Source of the DNA: Acanthaster planci
Taxonomy: Eukaryota; Echinodermata; Asteroidea; Valvatida; Acanthasteridae
Assembly (NCBI RefSeq): GCF_001949145.1
Contig: NW_019091439.1
Coordinates: 432,013 to 496,012 of the forward strand
DNA length: 64,000 bases
Reading direction: 5' to 3'
Shown here: one piece after another, positions 46,901 through 58,580 of the stretch
Layout: the number at the start of each line of letters is the position of its first letter
Numbering within the stretch: the first letter of the stretch is position 1
Notes under the pieces: generated by a model
Seen by the model: only the letters and a program-made list of their open reading frames with translations
Databases searched by the model: none
Told to the model about the DNA's origin: nothing
Program-made: the position numbers and the translations under genes

Positions 46901-49900
46901 GTGACCCTCAGAATTCCAGTGAGGTAGCCAGGTCTCCACTTGACATCCGGTTCTCCTCCACTTCCCACCAGTATCCTGGATCTGGATTCATCCGTGGTAG
47001 CCAGCTGAGATATTGCTAATGGGTTGACCACGTGGGAAGGGGCCCGTCTTGGCATTTCAAATGAAAAACAGTTGGACAGTTCTGCCTGATGTTACATGTA
47101 GCCAGGTATTGTGATGGTTGATGGTTGTGGCATTCTTTGGATATCAGAATATCTCCTGCAAGTTGTGTAACCTTTTGAAAGGTCTCTGGGAACATTTAAA
47201 CACTGTCACAGTTGTGTGTACACAGTTGTGCTAGCGTGGCATACATGTAAGGTTGGACTCCCAGGCATCCAAACAGCATTTTCCCCTCTCTGGAAAAGCC
47301 ATTTCTTAGGCTTGTTGGGGTCAGGGCAATCTGTGGCAAAATGAAGAGGAATAGTCCAGGAAATCCTTTAAAAATCCCGCTTGAAGGAGTTATCGTAGTG
47401 GATGAAAGAGGAGCACATTCCCCAAGTTTCCTAAAGCACAGGAGGACAAAGAAATGCTCACTGCATATGACCAACAAGCAGGCCTCCACAGTGTGAAGGA
47501 GCCAATTTCTTTCAATAGGAAATTAGGACTGAGTTGTGAGGACATGTCTCTGTTCCCACAATGTGTTCGGTCCCCACAAAATACCCTTGGTGAAATAATG
47601 TGTGTTCATCCCCACAACTATGGAACAGGCATACCCCACCTCAAAGCTTTACCCCAGTAATGGCCGTGCACAGCGCACTGTGCAATAATTGATTCTTGTT
47701 TTGCTATACAAGTGATGTTTGGCCAACCTCTGCTGATTTTATTAACCTTAATGGAGAAAACCCTCCAATGGCCTGACAGCTACTGGTAGTTGAAAGATCC
47801 ATGGTACCGATACTTAAATTTTCCACAGGCTTGAGGCAAAGCTTAGACTTTGACTTGTAATGGCCTGGACGGCAAGTTTTGTGTTTACAGTCAAATTGCA
47901 CTGGATAGTCTGTTCAACTTATTTGATCTCTGGCAGGTTAAATTTTTCAGGCAACAAATTGTGCAGCTGGAAGGTAATTGGAAACCAGATTAACCATATT
48001 CAGTATAATTCTGCACCAGTAAGCCATTACAGCTCAGATGTTCCTCTCCTGGCTTGACTGGCAAGTGCAATGGTCAGATCAAATCAATGCCAGAGGACAG
48101 AGTAGTTGCAAAGTGGTAAAGTCACTCAGATTACTTTAGAAATGTTGTGTTTCTCAACACTTTTATTTTAATTTTGTCTTCCTGTATACCTCAGGTAGCA
48201 GCACGGCGTGTATTATCATCATTGACAACGAGAGCAAGACATTACACTCAGCCAACCTGGGCGATTCTGGGTTTCTGGTGGTCCGAGGAGGTAAAGTTGT
48301 GCATCGATCCGAAGAGCAACAACATTACTTCAACACTCCCTTCCAGCTATCAATAGCGCCCCCAGGGTTAAACACAATTCTCAGTGACAGGTACGAACTT
48401 AATTGACCACATAGGTTTGGACTACCAAGTTCAAATAATTTGTCTTGTGCACATCTGTGTGTGCTCACCATTATCAAAGTCCTGACCTTTCCACGTACCT
48501 TTTGAATGGTACATGTATATTGAGATACCACACCTGTAGGTGCTGCTTGTAGGTGCATGGGTGTAATGAGTAATTATTGGGAATGAGAAACACATGTGGC
48601 CATAGGCCTGTATTTAGTCTTCTGTGGTTGTGGCCAATTTTTAAGGAAGTTGAACTCAACAAGACTTCAAATTTTGATGTTACATTCGTCTGATATTTGT
48701 TTCATTTCAGTCCCGAGTCAGCTTCGAGTTCAAGTGTGCCCATCAAAGTTGGAGACGTCATCCTGATGGCAACAGACGGCCTATTTGATAACATGCCAGA
48801 GAGTCTCATCCTGAAAGAGATAAGCAAAATTAAGGTAAGAGACAGGGTGTGGTGTAATACAGGGTGTCAAGAGGGGGTAGGGGAAATGCACGTATTTGCT
48901 TTAATGTAACGGATGGCCAATTTTACATCAGACTATCTTTGTGGTTCTCTGAAGAAAGTTTGCCCCCCCACAAAGAAAAAGGTAAATTGAATGTGGTCAA
49001 CAAAATTACAAAAATACTACCTCAACTTTCATTTCCTTGGAGAAGTCATGGACAATAATATTTAGTTGCAAAGAGAAGTGATAACAAATGATATCTGTTC
49101 CTCTGGGGGAAAAAAGCATTGCATCCAGTGAATATAGTGGAATTCAATAGCTAGAATCAGAAGCGATTACTGCGGTGAAACAATGCTTGTGTGTGCCCAA
49201 GTGGTACTCACACATTACCAGTGCATGCCTCTTCGACCAATGGGGTGTCATGATTTGCTAAATGCACATGTTTGTGAAGCTGAAGAGTCTGTGTGTGTGT
49301 GAACAATAGCGAACAATAAGGTGCCCGATTGGCAGAGGGTCCCCAATTGACAACTGTGTACAAAACATATGGGTGGTCTTCTAAAAAAGTACAAACAAAA
49401 AAGGAACAATAGGGGGTCCCCAGTTGCAGGCAAATACACACTTGTGTGTGTGTGCAGTGCCACTGCAGTTATGGCGCCTTATTGGAGTAGTCTTCTCATG
49501 ATGAAATGTAATACTGTCAAGATTGGTCGATGCTTTACATGGCTTGTACCCTTGAGAGGGATGAACCGAATTAAGATGCTAATCTACAGCTTCCTGTTGT
49601 TTTTGTCTTCAGGATCAGACAATAAGTAGTATACAAAGTGCGGTCAGTGCCATAGCAGAAAGAGCCCGCGAGTTTGCCTATGACCCCAACTACTTGTCAC
49701 CATTTGCTGAGCATGCCAGGGAGAATGGAATGGAATTCTTAGGTTGGTAACAAATTTGGATCACAATTGGGTTGCTTCTCTTAATGTGAACTGAAGAAGA
49801 AACTTGCCCCTGTATCTAGCTTCAGTTTCCACATCAGATGAAAGGTTGTGCTCTCGGCTTTAATTTTTATCTTGTAGCTGACTTGCTTTTTTGTTTGTAG

Positions 49901-52352
49901 TTTGTAGCTGATGTTATTTGCTGGTTATCAAAGGCAACAAAAACAGAAACTGAAGATATGATTGAAAGACCATGTCCAAGTAGTACACATCACAAGTATG
50001 ATTGTGAATGACCTTGTTCATATTTCAGTACATCATACGTACACATATGTTGCATATTCATGTCTTTTCTGATTCTCACACTTTGTGAAAGTCAAAAGGC
50101 AATACAAATGCATGGTGATTTTCTTCACAGTTATTCACAGTTAAACTTGGGATGCCATGTGTAACACAAGTGGTTGAAAACTCATTAGGTTCAATAAAGT
50201 ATTCAGTAGAGACCAGTGCATTTTTTTTTACAGAAGGGAAACAGAATTTAATTTTACATCAGTACAGTGTTTGAGAAAATGTGGAAAGATGCGAGAATAT
50301 TTATTAGGGAGGGAGTTAAAGTGAAGAGGGCAGACGAAGCCGAAAAAGGTGCATGTATTAAAGACAGAAACCAACAGAGTCTCCTGTTCCTGATGCAGAT
50401 TGAGCGGAAATGTTCGGCTGTGTAATCAGGTCAGGCCTGGCCAATAAGTGCCGGGGCCCATCAGCGTCTCATGACACTGCAGCTGATGATTCAATTATTG
50501 CATGTTCATGCGTCATAGCAGGGGACTCCCCTATTAAAACCCTGCTGTTGAGAAACTGAAGGGAGGGGGGGAGACTGTATGTGTAAGAGACTTCCCTGGG
50601 ACCTCAGAAATCTAGACCTGGCAGGTCTAGGTATCCAGTCCACATGATTTGCACAGGTTTAAGTTGGGAACCCTGCCAATGTGCTACTGGTTTCCATGAT
50701 TGTTTCATCCATACTGCTTCATGTGACTGGATGTTGTAAAGTGTGTGTGATGCAGCCATGTTGTCATCGTGGATGCATTTTAAAGTCTGAAATAAACTTG
50801 TAAAGTGAAGCTGTCAGAGTAGAATGTCTTTGAATACCGTAGAAAAAGCCTTCAAATAATACAAGAGCAAGACTGTTAATGATGAACTTGGATGTTTTGT
50901 TTCGGACAATTGTCAATTCTTGTCTTGTTTTGACTTCTTGACTGAAAAGGTGTTTATGAATGGGATAATAGTGTGTTAGAACTGGTTTAAACATATTGTT
51001 TAAACCAGGCTGTGGGTTTGTTCACTGATGTTTAACCCAGACTTCAGCATAGCACCATTATCAGCAATCAGACCCCTAACCACTGTTCAACAATGCATTC
51101 AAAGGGTCCATGTGCTGACTTTTCTAAGATGCAAATTTTGTGTAGCTTTTTATTTCTCCCAAATGCATGAAATTATGTGATTATCATTTCGGTGGAAGTG
51201 TATTGAACTTTTTTTTTTTAAACATTGAAAATTATCCACACTTTTCCTGACAACTGGGGGTGCCGTTGCTGTAATATCATTCTTGGAAGACACTTTTCAA
51301 TATGGGGGTTCTGTGCTCAAATTTACAACCCAAAGTGCTCACTGAAAATATTTTGACAAAACATTATTTACTGACCTACATGTACATTCATGAACTGAAA
51401 CAACAAATCATCCAAGGAAAGCAACTTTAAGAATGCCTAATAGAAGAATGCCTAATATCCAAAATTCTGGCGATTTGTGGTGCTGAAATAAATAATATTG
51501 AGGGATTGAGGTACATTTTCATGTAAAATACATGTTTGCTAAATGCTCTGAAATACCCTGTTAGACGACAAAGTAAGAAGTTGGAATAAGTCGGATTTCA
51601 TTCCAACAGTTCCAATGCATGGACCTTCAAGTTTGAGACTGACTAACTGGTACGTTGTACCTCCTTATGTAAAGATAACCCTGAACCCTAGTTCCTGAGG
51701 TTGTATAGTAAAATCATATTGAAATCGGAGGATTGAGGACTGTTAGGGTTAATCTTTGATCATCCTTCAAAATCTGGTATTGAGGAAAATTGAGCCCAAC
51801 TATTATTGCTCTGTACAGGGCTTGATGCCCCTGGACAGTTCAAATGCAAGGATTGTGCACATCAGTGGTTGATTTCAGAGGACTCAAGGGAGATTTTTTA
51901 CAAAAATGCCATAGGAGTTGAGTTTTAATAGGAAGTTATTCATCACTTGTCAGTACTGAAGAGTGAAGTCATTTGACATTTGACATTTGACTTGTCCCCC
52001 AAAACATTCTAACGTACATGCACCTTTACCCTCTACAACCTACTCCACTGGATACATCTCTGGATGTGTTGTTTCCTGTGGGTAAATAACTCCTGCTGTT
52101 TGACATTGATATTTACCACAAAGGGAGTACAGTTGCATTGTGCATGATAATGCCTGATCAGTCTTGACATCTGGCCAGGTTATTCTCCCGTAGATGAAGA
52201 CATTCCTGCCTGTTCTGTCCCTCTTGACAAAGTATCCTGTGATTCTTACCTGCCTCTCATTTTTTTGTCCTGTTTGCACTCCAGGAGGCAAGCCAGACGA
52301 CATCACTGTACTACTCTCAGCCGTTTGCTATGCACAAGACATTGATTCATAA
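28956..52352 (+). CDS. PPTC7: Protein phosphatase PTC7 homolog (PP2C family), complete
   Basis: Metal-dependent PP2C-type serine/threonine phosphatase; family members act in or at mitochondria in coenzyme Q synthesis and mitophagy control. Six plus-strand exons: 28956-29208, 40130-40309, 48195-48390, 48711-48834, 49613-49742 and 52285-52352. They sum to 951 bases (316 residues), against 304 in human, and all phases agree. The N-terminus [15 protein letters not shown] is basic and hydrophobic, as expected of a mitochondrial presequence. Catalytic motifs: FGDDACFVA (68-76), [18 protein letters not shown] (86-103), [15 protein letters not shown] (163-177), [16 protein letters not shown] (186-201), [11 protein letters not shown] (229-239), [12 protein letters not shown] (272-283) and [12 protein letters not shown] (295-306). 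The metal-binding aspartates are all present. Intron 1 is 10.9 kb and packed with repeats, one of them a large inverted repeat close to the donor. The stretch between LVTASCGF and FGDDACF is longer than in vertebrates. Confidence 0.97.
29226..29486 (+). repeat. Left arm of large inverted repeat in PPTC7 intron 1
   Basis: Starts 17 bases after the splice donor at 29209. Blocks such as GGCACGGACTCTCAC, GATCCATCCTTAGCCACACA, CCCACTTATCATCGTGGGC, CAATTTCTTTTGCAC and ATTTCACTCACGTTATTCAG are found inverted in 29671-29915. The whole arm pairs, with scattered mismatches and small gaps. Confidence 0.9.
29671..29915 (-). repeat. Right arm of large inverted repeat in PPTC7 intron 1
   Basis: Begins ATTGAATGGATAAAGGCAAA, continues AAGACTGGAAAATCCCTGAA, and ends near GAGTCCGTGCCTCACTAGTG, the complement of 29226-29486. 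The spacer (29487-29670) is unique and contains GTGACGTAATG and AAAGATGGCGAC, which resemble the CRE and YY1 sites of the PPTC7 promoter. Confidence 0.9.
30727..30945. mobile_element. MITE-like element, family M1 copy 2
   Basis: A diverged copy of 18166-18386. It shares CCTGTGCACAAACCCTGTAA, GACTGGTCTGAAAAA, and TTTCTGATGGCTATT, with end sequences GGAAAGTTCCATAGATGG and a degraded inverted partner near GGGAACTCATCC. Confidence 0.6.
33233..33981. mobile_element. Head-to-head composite of two truncated Penelope-like retroelements
   Basis: Minus strand, about 33640-33310: reverse transcriptase fragment with [15 protein letters not shown] and [13 protein letters not shown], typical of Penelope-like elements. 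It then runs straight into a 3' tail, so its endonuclease part is deleted. Plus strand, about 33680-33854: the C-terminal region of the same kind of protein ([18 protein letters not shown], then [16 protein letters not shown]), close to the GIY-YIG endonuclease region. Both copies end in the same tail (GGTTCTTTTAAGAACCACAC, then AAAAGAGATTGATTCC), so 33233-33330 and 33885-33981 are inverted copies. Neither protein is intact. It lies in PPTC7 intron 1. Confidence 0.85.
33886..33920 (+). ncRNA. Hammerhead ribozyme-like core in Penelope-like element tail
   Basis: CTGAGGA (fits CUGANGA), then a possible stem II GCCA/TGGC with loop GAGCACAA, then CGAAACGTCG. Hammerhead motifs are known in Penelope-like elements. 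The stem I and cleavage triplet cannot be assigned from one copy, and the inverted partner copy has lost GAAA, so activity is doubtful. Confidence 0.4.
35960..36231 (+). mobile_element. tRNA-derived SINE
   Basis: The head has a box A-like TTAGTGTAGTGGCTC and a box B-like GGGTTCCAATCCC, about the spacing of a tRNA promoter. The body includes TTTTCAGTCCCTGCCTGACT and GGGTTTTCCTCCCACC. The tail is CAATCAATAAAGAAATCTGA followed by AT-rich repeats. Confidence 0.75.
36300..36525 (-). mobile_element. tRNA-derived SINE-like element, second type
   Basis: On the minus strand, TAGCATGGTTCAACAGTGCT and GGGTTGTGGGTTCAAATCC look like tRNA boxes A and B (36524-36459). These are followed by a non-tRNA body with GGAAAACAATTGCTTCTCTC. 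No intact tRNA cloverleaf is apparent, so it is not called a tRNA gene. Confidence 0.55.
37189..37254 (-). mobile_element. Penelope-like element tail fragment (solo)
   Basis: On the minus strand: CGTTCGAAACATCGAGTTAT, then CCCCGGTTCTTCTCAGAACC and ACACAGACTCAAGACAGAGA. It is the same arrangement as the 33233-33981 tails (CGAAAC, hairpin GGTTCTTN3AGAACC, GAGATTG end), but a separate, 5'-truncated insertion. Confidence 0.7.
37600..46800. repeat. Cluster of dispersed TACATG palindromic hexamer arrays
   Basis: Short runs of TACATG/CATGTA occur dozens of times here. The tightest are 39814-39833 (TACATGTACATGTACATGTA) and 43955-43974. Others lie near 41750, 44400-44620 and 45480. Each run is its own reverse complement. 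They are mostly inside PPTC7 intron 1, with scattered examples elsewhere (34320, 63480). Confidence 0.8.
38380..38475. repeat. Dispersed repeat, family M3 copy 2
   Basis: ACAACTGCTAACTAAACATT, TGCCTGTGGTAATAAAGGCC and GGGAAAACCATGTGGTCA parallel 22787-22925. The copies are diverged, and the borders are unknown. Confidence 0.55.
46843..47055 (-). other. Unexplained open frame, 70 codons, antisense in PPTC7 intron 2
   Basis: Minus-strand frame [20 protein letters not shown], later [20 protein letters not shown] and [20 protein letters not shown]. Composition and codon ends look more protein-like than other frames in the introns, and no repeat match is seen here. I do not recognise it; it could be a transposon or processed-gene remnant. 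Confidence 0.2.
47532..47626 (-). repeat. GTCCCCACAA hairpin repeat, family M4 copy 1
   Basis: In the minus direction: GTTGTGGGGATGAACACACA, then TTTTGTGGGGACCGAACACA and ATGTCCTCACAACTCAG. Its ends are inverted to each other (GTTGTGGGGA / TCCTCACAAC). It is the opposite-orientation relative of 55479-55566. Confidence 0.7.
49165..49475. mobile_element. MITE-like element, family M2 copy A
   Basis: The left end GATTACTGCGGTGAAACAAT and the right end GTGCCACTGCAGTTATGG are inverted relatives of the CATTACTGCAGTG ends of copies B (58144-58293) and C (58581-58726). The interior carries two similar GGTCCCCAATTG / GGTCCCCAGTTG blocks. It lies in PPTC7 intron 4. Confidence 0.5.
50278..50530. promoter_or_regulatory. 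Candidate intronic regulatory element (PPTC7 intron 5)
   Basis: Higher-complexity, non-repetitive DNA amid AT-rich intron. It holds closely packed motifs such as GGTCAGGCCTGGCCAATAAG, CCGGGGCCCATCAGCG, CAGCTGATGATTCAATTATT and GCATGTTCATGCGTCA. No reading frame. The call rests on appearance only. Confidence 0.2.
50982..51008. repeat. Perfect 12-bp hairpin
   Basis: CTGGTTTAAACA, loop TAT, TGTTTAAACCAG. It is in PPTC7 intron 5. No flanking duplication was noticed. Confidence 0.7.
51726..51752. repeat. Hairpin repeat family 'CCTCAGTCCTCC', half copy
   Basis: GGAGGATTGAGGACTGTTAG and GGTTAAT match one arm of 4371-4427; the other arm is missing. Confidence 0.6.
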
Positions 52353-53899
52353 CATATAGCTCAGGGGAGCCGGACTAGTCTCCCTACAAGTACCTGACGA
52401 TATATCCCCTGCATCACCGGATAAGGCTTGTCATAAAGACTAGGTCATTCCACACCACTGATCCCATCCACAAAAACAAAATCTGAAACGGACCTCTCTT
52501 TGAATTTGTTGATGTTTGTAGAGAGAGGGTTCACCAAATGCATCTATCCACTTTTTTTTCTTGAGATGCAAGCCTTTTCAGGCAGTCAATTGTAAGCGTT
52601 TCAAATCAGTTTTGTGCAGCAAGTCTTGATGTCATTAGGATAGGCATGACTGCGGAATGTAGGCGCCAGCGTTTTGCCCAGGGGCCAAGCAAACTTGGGG
52701 ATTTAGGGAGCAAACCCTTATTTAACCAGTGGTCAAGCAGTACACCTCTCAATGTCTTAGGCTTGAGGGTGTGCTCAGGTGATAATGTGCATTGTTGACA
52801 TTGAATATTAAATCTTGTGTTTAGTCCCAAGACCGCATGGCCAGCACACATAACAGAAGGGTTTGTGCTGAATTTGACTGGCAATTTGCAAGGTCTTTCT
52901 AGAGAGTTTCTTAAACAGAGTAGGTCTACGTAGCACTGATAAAGAAATTGCATTTTGACTGTGTAGCATCCCACTTTCTTAGAGTGATATTCGTGCCCGA
53001 GTGAAGTGTGGTCCCCTCTTCTGTACAGGCACCTTGTGAAAACCAGTATACCTTTTGGTTTGCCAGTTAACAAGTGTCATTACTAGTCATGCAATAAGGT
53101 AACAGTTTGTGGCATCTCTACCTATGTACCTTTGCTTGGCCTTTCTGCACATTTACATGTGAAACCAAGTAGCCACGATCCTTTCAGCTTCCATGGGTAG
53201 CAATAACACCGAGATGGCCTAATATATCAGATCTCTTGGAAACTTTGTGATATGAGGAGTACGATGGCCTAAAAGGGACATCAAAAATATGAATTTTATT
53301 CATGCCATAAAAATTCCTTCTCAAAATAGATGTTTTTTCTGACATTAAACATGCACCATCAATTTTCTTTGAAATATCCTAAATATGTGCATGGAGGTAC
53401 ATGTGGGAATGGGAACCTACTTTTTATAAGAAGGGCACATAAAATAATCATGGTCCAAAAACTGATTTCAAGGAAATTCATGAACACAATGTACATCTAA
53501 CTTCAGTATTTGGTATTTTCACTACTTTAGCTTCAGAATCTCAGACGACTGTCTCAGAAAACTCCTGCTATATTTTCATTTTCCTGCCCCAGGAACAACC
53601 TCTGTAGAACAAGGCAAAAAGTTCTGGATAGAAATTTCTGTCTGATTTCAACTTGAAAGTTTTCTGATTTACCCTGTAGCTTGACTTGAAGCCGGGGCAG
53701 AGCTGGTGAGATGGCAAATGGCAAAGGTGTCTGAGCCCAAGAGTTTCTCCCCATTCCCTGAAACCTGCCGGAAATGTTTCCCAGTTACTGAATAGTTGAT
53801 ATGTGCATGGTGTGGTCATGATGTTTTGTGTGGATGTTGGACTCAGACCTAAATAGTATAAATATAGAGTGACCATGGTGTGTTTCCACTCAGGTAAAA

Positions 53900-53905
53900 A
53901 ATAAA
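53900..53905 (+). promoter_or_regulatory. Possible polyadenylation signal of PPTC7
   Basis: AATAAA about 1.55 kb after the stop codon. It is a plausible 3' UTR length for this gene, but nothing else confirms it. Confidence 0.3.
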
Positions 53906-54143
53906 GTCAATCAAATATACTATCCTCCATGAGGAATCGCTGTTTAACCAAATGATGTACTCGAGATGTATTAACAAAATTACAGAATGAAGAAACTTGA
54001 TTTGATTAGTTACTGCATATGATGGGCCCCAGGATGGGTCCCAGAAACATTTTCATCAGTTAAATCTTTGCATATGTAAAGGGTAGAAATGCAGATCACA
54101 GGCTTCATGTATTGTAACCTAACAAAGGAGGGCTTAAGAAATA

Positions 54144-54289
54144 AAGTTGCATCACATGATCATACACATTATGTCCAGTTTAAATACTTTATGAACATGA
54201 TCCATGTGAAGCTCTGCACAGGTTCACATGGATCATGCACAGGAAGTATTTAAACTGGACACGGTGTGTATGATCATGTGATGCAACTT
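54144..54289. mobile_element. 146-bp palindromic foldback element
   Basis: AAGTTGCATCACATGATCAT, ACACATTATGTCCAG and TTTAAATACTT at the left are the inverted form of AAGTATTTAAACTGGACACG and TGTATGATCATGTGATGCAA at the right. The centre forms a second hairpin (CATGATCCATGTGA / TCACATGGATCATG). Confidence 0.85.
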
Positions 54290-55478
54290 AACAAGCTAAC
54301 AAGATAGAACCAAGTCATCTGTTAGTGATGGCGCCCTCTCTTGTTTTCAGCATTTATAGGCTCTCTCACTCAGAGTCCATTGTCAATTCAAGTGTAGCCT
54401 CTCTTTAAGATTGGCAAGCGTGTTACGTAATGTGAGAAAGAGTTTCCCTGCAATGAGTACCGCATACAGAATCTTGCCGTAGGGGCTCTGTGCTCAACCA
54501 CCCCTTCCAGCTGTGAAAATGAAAAGTTTCCATAAGTGGAGGCCATTTTCTTTGTTCACTCGGCTGAAAATTTGCCCTCCACACTTGGCCACTTGCCAAC
54601 GGTATTATTCCACAAATAATTTATACAAGGTGTGGTATTATTGTCATCCAGAAATAGCAACTGTTCAAAATGACAAGACACTACAACCAGTGTCCTTTTC
54701 AGAGTTGGACTTTACGTATGCTGATCCTTGATGGTCAGTGTGACATTTGTAAACTCTTGAGAAAGTGTTGCTGAGTGACATTTGCTACAATGCCTGGCTG
54801 AGTTCCATGGTCATTTGAGGGTTCTACACACCCTGAACTTCCATGGTCTAAGTTGCATGTGTTCTACCTCGGTGGGAATGACTATAGCTGTTGCCTAGCA
54901 CTCCATACAGAATTCACCAGAACATGTTAACAACAACCTTTCTACGACACAGGAAATCCCTGCATGTTCACATGTCATCTGGTGTGAAGTGATTAATGCC
55001 TTAAATGTGGATTGAGTAGACATCAACATTAATCTTACAGTGCCCTCAACCTCTCTGCATCCTCCTCTTCTGTGATTGGTTCCTACAGAGCCAATCATGT
55101 GAGAGGAAAGGGTTCAACTTCTGCAGCACAGAAGGGCTTAAGATTTACCCTCAGTCTCAAGAAACTACCATTGTTAGCCCTTAAAGGAATAGATTGAGTG
55201 TACGTCCCGCCATCCCTCATGTAACCCAAAGTCTGTGAAAGTCTTCACAGTGCGGCGTTCGTGAAATGGTCTGCATAATTGGATGTTTCTGTTCGAGGAC
55301 CATTGCAAAAGCAAAAGTTTATCACCTAGAAACTGAGGAGGTGGAGATCGTTGAAGAAAGTAAAATCACCATGTGGATAAAGCAGCAATTCGCTACATGT
55401 ATGTGAAGGATTTCACAGATTTACCCCAAATATCTATTTAGACCCACTTGAGAACATGATCACACACTCCCGCTCTGT

Positions 55479-55566
55479 AGTTGTGGGGACATACATGTAC
55501 ACTTGACATTTCACCTATTTTGTGGGGACCGAAAATGTGGGGACTCGGAAATGTCCCCACAACTCG
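55479..55566 (+). repeat. GTCCCCACAA hairpin repeat, family M4 copy 2
   Basis: GTTGTGGGGACATACATG at the left, TTTTGTGGGGACCGAAAATG in the middle and ATGTCCCCACAACTCGG at the right; the ends are perfectly inverted (GTTGTGGGGACAT / ATGTCCCCACAAC). Similar repeats are common in several animal genomes. Confidence 0.75.
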
Positions 55567-58143
55567 GTTCAAATTTCCCTAACAAAAGAACTTGTCCCCT
55601 GAACATGGTGAATGCTTACCCACATGAACTGCCGTAATTTGCTTACCTTTATCTTTACGAGAGAAAAAGGAGCAAACGGTTGTGTTGAAAAGAAATCTAA
55701 TGACTAGTTTAATCAGTTTGTATGCCTCTGTACTCTGCAAGGTGGCTCATAAGTGTGTCAGTTCCTTGGAAACCTGAGTGTGTAATCCATCAGTGAGTGA
55801 CATGAGGAAATTGGTGTCTCATGGCCCATGTATATTTAACTCTCTCCAAACAAACTACGCTCTGCAAAGAGCCTGTAAAGGAACTGTGTGATTATGCTGG
55901 ATTGATGGTAGCTGTGCTGCATTACTGGGTTCGTTATTACTATGTCTTGAGATGAACAGAGAAGAGCTGTATGGATGCAAGTGGAGTAGATTGGACTGTG
56001 TACATGTACTTTGATGAACAAACACATCAACAGTGGAAAGTGAAGACTATGCTGTTAAGGCAGGTGAAACAAAGGTTTCTAAACTACCCAGTAAAACACA
56101 GTAGCACCTGTCAGTACATTCATGTACAGGTACATAGCACTTTCCCATTTTGCACAGCAGACCTGTTCACTTAATTCCAAATGATGGTGTCAATAGACTT
56201 ATGTACATCAGTACATGCTTTGTTTATGTGAACATGTATGCATTCCAGTGGAGATTCAAACCATTATCCATTTGGCTCCATTAACCCTAACCCTTAAGGT
56301 TTACTATAAGTCACATAGAATGTCATTGAATTTGGTATGATTAGGGATAACAAAGCACTCCTGTAAACAATGTGTCACATCATCGTACATAGGCCACCTG
56401 TTGTTGGGTTATGTGTGACCAGCATAAGTTATTCAAATGACCCTGTCACACAGTGCATCAATTATGAAGTGCCACTTTGATCATTAGCTCAGCAACACTG
56501 TCTCCTAACCTAGTTATTTTTACTATTTTTTAAAATAAGCAATGCAAAGATGTACATGTATATGTAAATGAATAATTTATGTTTTCTTTTTCATCAAGGT
56601 CTTTGCTGTTTTGTTTCCATTTCTGCTGTGATGTTACATGATGATTAAATTGGAGGAATCTTGTAAATATTGTGTTTTTCAGCAAAACTTTTAAAAAATG
56701 TGAATGGACAGGTTTTCATGGACATTACAGCATTGCTTCAGTTTCACTGGTCATAACAGGTAACTAAGAAGCTTTTCAGTTACAGGCTCTATTTGGGATA
56801 ATGGGTTGCTCTTTTTCTGCAAATGTTGACAATTGTAGAACTTGACTTTGTTAAACACCAGTATTAGCTTTCGAGACACGTTGAGGCCCCATAGGTTTCT
56901 GTTATGCCAGCATAACAGTAATAAGATGTTGACTAAATTGGAGAAATCTTGTAAATATTGTGTTTTTTAGCAAATCTATAACAAATGTGCATGGACAGGT
57001 TTTCATGAACACAACATTGACAGCATACAGATACTCATGTATGGCACAGACTTAAGAGTTCATTCTTCAGGTGAACGTTAACAATGCTAGGAATTTCACG
57101 GCGTGGACACCATGTGCCATCAGTTTTTCAATAGTGTATCACAAATTGGCCTGAAATCCACATTTACATAAAGAATGATATAAAATTGAACTAGCTGTAA
57201 GGTGGTTAAACTGCTAGTTGGTTGAACTGATTTGTTACAACGTCGTTAAGTAGTTCATTGTTTTTCCCATTGAAAAGAAATAGCTGTTGGCACTCTTTGG
57301 AGAGAATGTTGTGTCCTGAGGCCACTCCATTGGAGGTCAGTTGTTGCAAAATATTGAAAAGATTTGAATACAAGTGTGCCAGGAAATATTGTCCATTTTT
57401 TTATAGACTTTATACACTACCGAGAAAGCTGTGTCAAAATACCTAATTTTCTCTGTTGTTCTCTATACTTGAAAGCCTGCATGAAAGAGAGATGTGCAGT
57501 GTTGTAACCTGTACCTGTCTGTCGACTGTCCCCTTCCAGACTTTGTTTCCCAAAATGTCCCGAGTAGTTTGATACTTTTAATTGATTTTCACAGTATTCC
57601 TTCATAGTTTTCTAAGCCTCCATATTCTCCAAACACATCATTGCAGTATAGATTCAGTCTTGTTGAGCTCCACCCGCACCATCAAAAACAGAAAAAGACT
57701 CACAGAATTGTCACAGTATTTTGTCTTCTTAACCTGTGCAGTTGTTGGTCTGGAACACCATTCAGACAGTCTGGTGTAGGTTGATACTATAGGGATTCAA
57801 TTGTACAAGTCACTTCTATATATATCTGTTGCTTTTATTTTATAGCTTTTGTATATTATGTGACTCATAATTCCTGACAAATGGAGACTTTAAAAATGTG
57901 TGTGCCGTAAGGATTTGCGTTTGAACAATGTGTTGTTATGTACACTGTATGCTCGGTGCTTTCTAATAGTCTGTGAGAAAAACAAGCTTACCTTATTTGG
58001 ACTCAGACCCATAATCATTTGTTTCACACGTGTGTTGACCACTTGACCACTGATCTTTGCTCAGGTTTGGAAAGCAGGTTGGGATGTGATGAAGTAGTCC
58101 TAACTTCAACCATTGACACTAGTACTGTGGACTTATGAGAAGT

Positions 58144-58293
58144 CATTACTGCAGTGGGCACCACACTCAAGAGCAGGTGGTTTGCTTGGATGAAATGTCT
58201 TTTGGACCAATGAGTTGTTGATGTCATGCCACAATGCACCCTTGCACCCAGTTAAAGAGTATGCACTTGCGTGTAGTGTAACTGCCGTAATGG
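58144..58293. mobile_element. MITE-like element, family M2 copy B
   Basis: The left end CATTACTGCAGTGGGCACCA and the right end GTGTAACTGCCGTAATGG are inverted to each other. About 150 bp. Confidence 0.6.
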
Positions 58294-58580
58294 TGTCCCC
58301 TTGTATCAATCTGTACACTGTGTGCTGTTCGTGCAAAATCAAGTGTTTTGGTTACTCGGTACCAGTTTCCCCATGTGAAAACTTTAATAATTATTAAACA
58401 CTCTTACCTTAGCAAGTTATAATATTAGGTATACCGTGATAGTCCCAGTGAAACAGATGAGTCTAGATGAGGCTGTTTTTCCTGGCAGTGTATGCACGTT
58501 CACACACACGCATATGCCAGCAGGCAAAAAAACCATAGGACACACCGTTTATAGACTAATTCAGGGACCAGAAATAGAAA

